NCBI GenBank assembly: GCA_014529385.2
Contig: CM043965.1
Coordinates: 59,242,933-59,306,932 of the forward strand
DNA length: 64,000 nucleotides
From: Adiantum capillus-veneris
Taxonomy: Eukaryota > Streptophyta > Polypodiopsida > Polypodiales > Pteridaceae
Direction of reading: 5' to 3'
The position numbers and the translations under genes are program-made. The notes under the pieces were generated by a model, which saw nothing but the letters and a program-made list of their open reading frames with translations, did not search any database and was not told where the DNA came from. Position 1 is the stretch's first letter. Each line of letters starts with the position of its first letter. Shown here piece after piece: positions 57,701 through 64,000 of the stretch.

Positions 57701-58224
57701 CGGTCGTTGGATGAGATTTCTAAGAGTGTGAAGCTTCGGTTGAGCAAGGCTCAGGAGTCTTACTCACAGCACGCCAACAAGCATCATGAAGAATCATGAA
57801 GCAACGTCTTAAGCAAGTTGGAAAGAAGTGTTTAAAGTTGTCTTTCAGAATGTATTGTCCATCTCCTGTCATTAAAAAGATAAATGAGGTTTCGATGAAA
57901 TTGCAATTGCCTAACTCATGGTCAATGCACAACGTTTTCCATGTTTCTTGGTCGAAAGTGTTTCAAGGAACACCTCCGAAGGACATTTCCGAAGAAGAAG
58001 AGCCAGAAATCATTGATGAAGCAGACGTCATGGAGCCAAAGCAAGTATTGTTGCATCGGTTCCACCATGGTTCAAAAAAACAAGTGAGACAGTACTTTTT
58101 GAAGTTCAAGGATCGAGGAACCCACGAAGCAGTGTGGGTCGACGAAGAGTTTTTCAAAAATTACCCAGAGTTGTTGGCCGACTACAAGGAAGCTATGCAT
58201 CTTGGTACCAATACCTCACTTTAA
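54735..58224 (+). pseudogene. Gypsy-2 pol (PR, RT, RNase H, IN, chromodomain-like end), broken
   Basis: 54735-56300 is open: a CCHC knuckle CYQCHVKSHIKKTC (54759-54800), a protease region in which the catalytic Asp position reads APSS (about 54960), then RT with YRALNK, VDLKSGYHQV and FLDD (55971-55982). After the stop at 56300 come RNase H (WTDASNVAIGAVLQQHG) with stops, the integrase zinc region and core (YMDF, QSDGQTEIYNQ; 56779-57550) with a stop at 57346-57348 and a frameshift, and a chromodomain-like end (KQVLLHRF...EAVWVDEEFF) to 58224. The missing protease Asp and several stops make it inactive. It is more distant from Gypsy-1 than Gypsy-3 is. Confidence 0.88.
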
Positions 58225-58235
58225 AAAGGAGGAGA

Positions 58236-59317
58236 TGTTACGTGAACATCTAACCCTATGTGCATGTGGACAAGCTACTTCAAGTCCAAGGTTCATGTCG
58301 TGTTAGAAAGTGTTTTGGCAGCTTTGTGAGTCTGTTCGCAGACCGTGCATGTTCAGGCACTTAGGGAGTAGTTGCATATCCTCTGGTTACACACAACATG
58401 ATCATCAGCATTACAGTCAGTAGCCATCATCAGCATTTTTCAGAGCACACAACCCATTTTCCCTATTTTAGCCATTTTTCACTTATTATTAATAAGTGAC
58501 TTTGTTGGGAAACTCGGTAGGGCAATTTTGCTACGTTAATATATAAGGAAACTGCCAGTCACTTGGTGGAAGCAGAAGAAGAAAGGAGAGCACACGCAAC
58601 CTGCAGCAACAGGCTCTCTAACCTTCCTTCTCAAGCAAGAACCTCAACAAACATTGGCGTTTTTCAGCAGATAACCACAGCGTTTTCAGCATCCATTCCA
58701 ACGTTGCAGATCGCCCTTTAGACTAGCCTTCCACAAGCGTTTGCAACACTCAACAGACTGCGTTTTCTGTCCAATCAATCAGCGTTTTTGTAGCAGATTA
58801 AATCAACGTTTTCAGCAAGCAAGCATCAGTGTTTTCTGTCCAGTTAGAGCAGCGTTTGAAGCAAGCAAATCAGCATTTTTGTAGCAGGATAACCAGCGTT
58901 CTCAGCCCTGCTGTCCAGCATTTTTAGCAGGTGAAACCAGCGTCTTTTCAGCCTGAAACCAGCGTTTTCAGCCAGCCGTCGTCTCCGACTTAGAACCTCA
59001 TTGCATCATAGCATCAAGAACTTGCGTCACTACCTTGTATCAGATTGTGCAATCAATAGCATAGGCTTCTCTAGCCATCGAGAGAGGGGCCCTTGGAGGA
59101 GGGTTTGAAGACTTTTCTTGTGTCGTATTCTTCTCTTTCTATCTCTCAGTCTCAGTACCTTCATTCACAGTGTTTATCCACTTTGTTTGTGATCATTTGC
59201 ACTCTCTCACTAAAGGAACAGAAGGCTCTCCCTTCCGTAAGTAAAAGGAACCCTTGAGCACAATTCGGAGCACTCATCTTGAGCAAAGTTCAACATTCAC
59301 TTCTGTTGCACCTTACA
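58236..59317 (+). repeat. Gypsy-2 3' LTR (1082 bp)
   Basis: TGTTACGTGAACATC...TTGCACCTTACA. It differs from the 5' LTR by scattered substitutions and small indels, and lacks the MITE. Confidence 0.92.
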
Positions 59318-59322
59318 AAACG
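59318..59322. repeat. Right TSD of Gypsy-2 (AAACG)
   Basis: Identical to 51800-51804. Confidence 0.88.
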
Positions 59323-61899
59323 CTTCAGAGTGCAAAGTTTCTCCATAGATACCAAACGAAGACCTTCTTGCGGGAATTAGCCACAAATTAGATAAAATAT
59401 CAAACATAAGTGATGTGAGGCGAGAACAAGGCCAATGCAGCAACAACAAATAAAATTGAACATTGGCCATCATGATGCTCTAGACATTACGAAGACGAAC
59501 ATGTAATGGCCATGTGGACAATTTCAAATATTGCAATTTGATGTTCATGCGTTGCATAACCCAATCCATTTGTTGAGTATTGGTTACCTTCCAACCAATA
59601 AGATACCCGAGGTGTCTGGCAATCACATGTGGATCAAGAATATCCCCAAGCCACAAAAGATGGTGCCAGCCACGTGAATTGAGAGGCAGGAGTTTGGATT
59701 TTCAAAAATTGACCGTAAGGCCTGCCGCAAGCCCGAACGTATCCCATGCCTACATAATCTCTCGCATGTCATCCTAGTTATTGTGAGGCGCGAACCATGT
59801 GTCATCAGTATAAGCCTGCCCAAGAAAGTCATTTCAAGAGGGTAATTGCAACCCGTGAAGACGACAAAGCGAAGCCAAATGATCCAAATGCAACAAGGGG
59901 TGAGTGGCAATAGCAAACAATAAGGCACTAGGCAAGTTTGCCAAACAAAGCATCCAAGTGGCCAAGGGTCAAGTCAGCTCACCATCAAGAAGGCCAGAAG
60001 AGATACTACGATATACAAGAAATATACAACATTGGCTAACTTAGGATTGAATCCAAGGGCCCACATTGTGTTGGCAATGAAATCCTAGTGTACCGTATCA
60101 AAAGCCTTCTCAAGGTCTACCTACATCACGAATACACCTTGCTCGGTATATTTGGCATATTTCATTCCAAGTAAGACATTAGCCAAATTATCCATGATTT
60201 GACAATGAGGGATGAAGCCATATTGAGCCGGATAGATACCTGCAAGAAGAGGCTCCTTGATGCGATGTACAATCATATTAGCCAATATTTTGTACATGAC
60301 CGGCATGAGAGTGATGGGCCGCCAATGAGAGAAATACTCACAAAGCACCTCTATGGGTAATAATTTCAGCAAGCCTTCTTTCCAAGATACTGACAAGTTT
60401 TGCTTAGTCCACGCAGCATTCATCATGTAGAGTAAAAGCTCTTTTAAGGGCTCCCAAAAGGAGAGAAAATTTTCCAAATTGAGCCCATCCCAACTAGGGG
60501 AATGCCATTGACCGAGAGCAAGTAACATTGAGTGCAACTCATTTTCAGTAACATCAACCTCCATTGCTTGTGCATCTAGAGACAAGAGAATTGAATGCAC
60601 TGTTGATAACAAAAGTTGCTGTGCATGATGAATTTCAACAAAAACGAGAAGAGGAGCGACAACTACATTCCCAAAGAATGAAACCATGGCATCAGCAAGC
60701 TTATGTTTTGGAGTTGTCCAAGAGCCCCAATTGAAGCATAACCCTCTTGATGGTTTGAGAGGCCCTTGAATGGTGTAGGTGCTTAAAAAGCTCTTTCGAG
60801 GAGCATCCCTTATCCACAAATGCTCAATGTCGGGCACGAGTCTCCCATTTATCTAGTTTGTGTTTATCATTATGTTGCGGACATACATGAGCCTCACATA
60901 ACGTTACCCATTCCCACTCAGTCAATGGGCACATATCAATCAAAAGTTGTATCTTTTGATAAACATAATTGGCATCCTCAACATCCCCACGTAACTGATG
61001 CATGTAGTGCTTGCCATAATCCTAAATCACCCATTGCAGGCGCATGATGAAACGATACCAAGCAATATCAAGATCAAGATACATTTGCGCGATCAGTGAT
61101 GGATAACATCATGAATCATCTCGCGAAACGCCTCATGCGAGAGATAGGCATTATTGATGTGTAGCAGACGTTTCTTAGAGAGGCTGATTGCTGTGCAATC
61201 GCCCATAGCGCAAGGTCATCAGAACAGGGGCATGATCACACAACAAGGTGTGGTCTATGCATACAAACTCATCATATTGTTGCATGTTGAGGACAAACCA
61301 CTGATCTGATCGTGCACAATACGAGGATTAAGCATTGAGCTGAAAAGTGTATCGACAAACATACGGACTCAAAAGGCTCAACAAATCGAGCATCCGTGTG
61401 CATGCAACAACACCGATCCAAGCCTGCAATTCCACACTCCACATGTGTGAATGTCCTAAGGTATTATCAGATAAAGCGGGCACATTGTTTAAATCACCAT
61501 AAATCAAAGCATTGAAGAGCCATGAATAGGAGGACATAGCACGCCATAAAGCGCCTTGTGGCCCTGAGGCCTTGTATGCATAGACACCGCCAAATTTATA
61601 AATCTCGCCATTGATCATACATTGACCCACCATCCAACGAGCTACTAAATCATTGTAAGCAAGAACTAGTTGCAACTCATGCCTAACCATCATCAAAACA
61701 CCTAAAAGCCCGTTAAACCGGCATATGCTATCCAGTAGCCTGCAAAATACGAGCATTGCCCAGCAAACTCATGTATGTAGTTAATCTCCACTTATCAGGG
61801 TTACATAAACCCCGCACATCGTATGAAATGCATTTACCACAACTACGCATTCGAGAGATATGTACAAAAGCAAAGGAAGGTGGAAACTAAGTTGACGTG
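59318..61899 (-). pseudogene. LINE-4 ORF2 (endonuclease and RT), broken
   Basis: Minus strand. Endonuclease remnants: YGDLNNVPALSDNTLG (about 61470-61515) and CDHAPVLMTLRYG (about 61205-61245). RT: WRPITLMPVMYKILANMIV (about 60270-60330) and VDLEKAFDTVH (about 60090-60125) with TAG where Trp is expected and another stop just upstream. The rest of the RT down to 59318 is in several frames, and the YxDD-type motif was not found. The C-terminus continues at 51804-50543 beyond Gypsy-2. 5' truncated, or cut at the LTR at 61900. Confidence 0.75.
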
Positions 61900-62458
61900 T
61901 GTCACAAAGTGATGGCATGGCATGATCATTTGGCACAGAAATGGCCAAGTGGACAAGAGAAATTGAACGGACTAACTTGAAGAACTTATGAAGCACCGGC
62001 CGTGGGGCCCGAAACCCTAAAAGACAGAAGCTTGAACACTAAAGGGATTTCCATAAAATGTGCCACATGTTGACGTGGCAAATCGTACGGAGGCTGACGT
62101 GGCAACGCCGTAAGGAATTTCCGCGATTTGCGATGCAGGTGTCACGTGGCAAGCTGTACAGATTTTCACAAATTATGTTGGCTATTTTTGAGAATCTCCA
62201 GCGCTAGCTTTTGGGGACCAAGGCTTTTGGGTGAAAGTGCTTTTGAACTGATTGCTTTTGGGGCTCTGCTTTCAGGCATCCCATGTACTGTTTATAAAAG
62301 CCCTTGGAGTCGCACTCTGCAGAGCATCTGGACGTAGAGTCTAAGAGTAGAGGTCCCTCCCGAGTTGTACTTTGCAATAATTAATGATAAAGAAATACCA
62401 AAAGGGGGACCACACTTTGGGGCCAATACCTCAGGGCCCGGAACTACGTCGGGCCGTG

Positions 62459-62462
<4 letters not shown>
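61900..62462 (+). repeat. Truncated Gypsy-3-type LTR
   Basis: Begins TGTCACAAAGTGATGGC. It shares with the Gypsy-3 LTR the segments TTTTGGGGCTCTGCTTTC.GGCATCCC, AGCATCTGGACG.AGAGTCT and AAAGAAATACC.AAAGGGG..CC, in the same order. It stops near 62460 where (CT)n and LINE-C begin, before the expected LTR end. Confidence 0.75.

Positions 62463-62511
<49 letters not shown>
62463..62511. repeat. (CT)n microsatellite, 49 bp
   Basis: A pure CT run directly upstream of the LINE-C 5' end. Confidence 0.97.
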
Positions 62512-62515
<4 letters not shown>

Positions 62516-62532
62516 AAGCCATAGAGGTCAAG

Positions 62533-63048
62533 ATGGAGGCCACCAAGGAAGGATGGATGGATGTCGTGCGTAAAAAAATCACAAAGGAAGTAAAGGAAGA
62601 GAAGCGACATGAAGAGACACTATGGATGCATGCCACCCTCGAGGAGAAGAAGATGCGAGAAGCCCGTATGCTCAATGTAAGGGTAAGTGGTATCAAAGAG
62701 GAGCATGGATCATCACCGGAAAGTGACGGGAGAACATTGTGTGCCAAACTTGGGTACACCAACACCCCTTTCACCAAAGCATGGAGGGTAGGGAAAGACC
62801 CTCAAAAGAGGGTGCTCATGCTACAATTCAAAGACCTTATGGACAAAATCACCTTCCTAAAGAAGAGGATTGCATTGAGAGGATTAGGAGGAGCCCCCAT
62901 TTACATTGATGAGGATCTCACCAAGACACAAGTGGAGCATCCAAAGCTTTGTATGCCCAAAATCATGCAAGCAAGGAAAGAGGGCAAGAAGGCTTTCTAT
63001 AGAGATGGGCGAATCTTCATAGATGGCATAGGGATTCGTAGCCTATGA
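62533..63048 (+). CDS. LINE-C ORF1 protein (coiled coil + RRM-like, L1-ORF1p-like)
   Basis: 171 aa from ATG 62533, open to TGA 63046. The charged N-terminal helix (TKEVKEEKRHEETLW, LEEKKMREAR) suggests a coiled coil. LNVRVSGIKEE, then FTKAWRVGKDPQKRVLMLQF and FLKKRIAL...PIYIDEDLT follow the order of the RRM and C-terminal domain of animal L1 ORF1p, an RNA chaperone. This differs from the DUF4283/CCHC ORF1 of the L1 at 22211. Assignment rests on motif order only. An ATG overlaps the stop (CTATGA) but opens a different frame from the endonuclease. Confidence 0.6.
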   Translation: MEATKEGWMDVVRKKITKEVKEEKRHEETLWMHATLEEKKMREARMLNVRVSGIKEEHGSSPESDGRTLCAKLGYTNTPFTKAWRVGKDPQKRVLMLQFKDLMDKITFLKKRIALRGLGGAPIYIDEDLTKTQVEHPKLCMPKIMQARKEGKKAFYRDGRIFIDGIGIRSL

Positions 63049-63059
63049 CACTACGGAGA

Positions 63060-63571
63060 CCACTACAGAGGCAACACGACACGAGATCACACTCGGAGTA
63101 TGGAATTGTGACGGATGCCTATGGACTCAGCCAGGCAGACTCGAGGAGGTGATAGAGGGGAGAGACATTGTGATGCTGACAGAGACACATGAGAGCCAGG
63201 AGAGAGGTCTACCACATGTTTGAGGCTACCATTGGGAGTCCACATACAGGCGATACACAGGGAGGCAGGAGACATCATGAGGATCGGGGGGGATGGGGGA
63301 TTGCTCTTTTAGTGAGGAGAGAGCTACATGACAGGGTCACAGTAGTGAGCAGAGATGTAGAGGCCCGCTTCATGTGGGTGAGGATACAGCTAGCCCCAGA
63401 CCGAGCCATACATGTTGCACTGTGCTACTTCCCCCCACGCGGGTCACATTTTGCAGACCATACAGAGATACGAGGAGCATCTACGACAGAGGAGGATGCC
63501 GATGAGAGTATGGTAGAGGAGGAGGAGGGACCACAGTCACAGTCACCCTTTTCGGTTCTCTCGGAGGACCT
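63060..63571 (+). pseudogene. LINE-C ORF2, endonuclease N-terminal part
   Basis: LGVWNCDGCLWTQPGRLEEV, then VMLTETHESQERGLP (63092-63215) mark the start of an AP-type endonuclease (W-N and E-T-H motifs). A stop at 63222-63224 and a shift follow, then GIALLVRRELHDRV and MWVRIQL..VALCYFPPRGSHF to about 63460. Truncated by the LTR at 63572. Confidence 0.6.
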
Positions 63572-64000
63572 TGAAACCGGCCTGTTCAATCCAAAAAGGG
63601 CGGTAGACTTTACTTCAAACCTTGATTTAGCTTTCACCCATTATTAGTCGTCTATTCTACCTGTACTTTCAAGACACAACAAAGGGGAGAGGGATACAGG
63701 CTGCTAGATTGCACCTGTATGAGTAGACCGACACCAGATTGGCCAGGCACCCCTTTCGGTATTTCTTTGTTGTTAAAAAAGAGGGAATAAACGTTGTGGT
63801 TCCCTACAAGCTGCCCCGCACAAACTTGGCTGAATTTCAACTGTTCCGGCCCGATTATAACTATACTAGGACCCTTCACAGTCAGTATTCCCACGCATGG
63901 AATGACTTTCCCGACACATACGGGCACTTTGCAAAACCTGGCGAGAATCTGGCGAGAATCTGCAGCACGCTGAATTCTCTGTTTTCAGCCCCGAAAATGT
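63572..64000 (-). repeat. Gypsy-1-type LTR, minus strand (runs off window)
   Basis: Reverse complement of the end of the Gypsy-1 LTR: TGAAACCGGCCTGTTCAATC here matches ...GATTGAACAGGCCGGTTACA. It continues through GACGACTAAT and CGGTATTTCTTTGTTG to the window end. It differs from the Gypsy-1 LTR at a few per cent of bases by eye and has an altered first triplet (TGA for TGT), so it is a separate, older copy. The remaining 1 kb lies outside. Confidence 0.88.

Larger units (their letters stand above)
51805..59317 (+). mobile_element. Gypsy-2 LTR retrotransposon (decayed)
   Basis: LTRs 51805-53073 and 58236-59317, TSD AAACG, primer-binding site TGGTATCAAAGT (53075-53086, a one-base variant of the initiator-Met site) and a polypurine tract AAAAAGGAGGAGA before 58236. 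The 5' LTR is longer because of a 167-bp MITE plus its 8-bp TSD. Gag and pol are present in order but broken. Confidence 0.92.
62512..63571 (+). mobile_element. LINE-C: 5' part of a LINE (ORF1 and endonuclease start)
   Basis: Starts right after (CT)n, with ORF1 (62533-63048) and then the beginning of ORF2. It is cut at 63572 by a Gypsy-1-type LTR. ORF1 and the endonuclease start match LINE-B. LINE-A matches LINE-B at the 3' end, so all three belong to one family. Confidence 0.75.

Noticed and set aside
63085-63571. Intact endonuclease in LINE-C
   Set aside because: In-frame stop at 63222-63224 and loss of the C-terminal half at the LTR junction.

Overview
The window looks like intergenic heterochromatin of a land plant with a large, transposon-rich genome. 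Supporting signs are Ty3/gypsy elements with chromodomain-like C-termini, hAT transposases with DUF659-like and dimerisation regions, an L1 element whose ORF1 has a DUF4283-like region and a CCHC knuckle, plant-type telomere-box motifs (TTTAGGG/AAACCCTAA) in LTRs, and short GT-AG introns. The species cannot be named from this sequence; a fern, lycophyte, bryophyte or conifer would all fit. No RNA gene and no complete host gene was found. The only host-gene-like signal is a pair of possible exons near 31.6-32.0 kb.

Layout. 1-2164: end of a decayed hAT element (copy A) inserted in a minus-strand gag fragment (2165-3690) with possible PBS and LTR (3846-4560). 4560-7110: mostly unrecognised. 7116-11214: a solo LTR split by a complete hAT (copy B, 7218-10630) with a perfect 8-bp target-site duplication (TSD). 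12315-15420: hAT copy C. 15420-21150: fragments of several LINEs next to (TC)n arrays. 21567-30231: two hAT termini (copy D) bracketing a full-length but broken L1 (22211-29102, perfect 13-bp TSD). 30240-32217: unassigned, with the possible exons.

32217-61899 is a nest. A minus-strand LINE (LINE-4) is split by Gypsy-3 (32263-50542, TSD AAAAC) and Gypsy-2 (51805-59317, TSD AAACG). Gypsy-3 itself holds Gypsy-1 (33123-41823, TSD CACCA, LTRs identical by eye, uninterrupted gag-pol frame) and non-autonomous LTR element E (46481-49922, TSD TTCCT). Gypsy-2 carries a 167-bp hAT-type MITE in its 5' LTR, and its 3' LTR preserves the empty site. 61900-64000 has a truncated Gypsy-3-like LTR, a (CT)n array, a LINE with an open ORF1, and the start of a second Gypsy-1-type LTR.

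How the parts relate: Gypsy-1 is the only element here that still looks able to encode its own movement. Element E has LTRs, PBS and polypurine tract but no protein, so it would depend on proteins from a relative. The MITE would depend on a hAT transposase; all three hAT coding copies in the window are broken. One LINE family shows both 5' and 3' termini abutting (TC)n arrays in the same orientation, which suggests microsatellite-targeted insertion and is the most unusual pattern seen.
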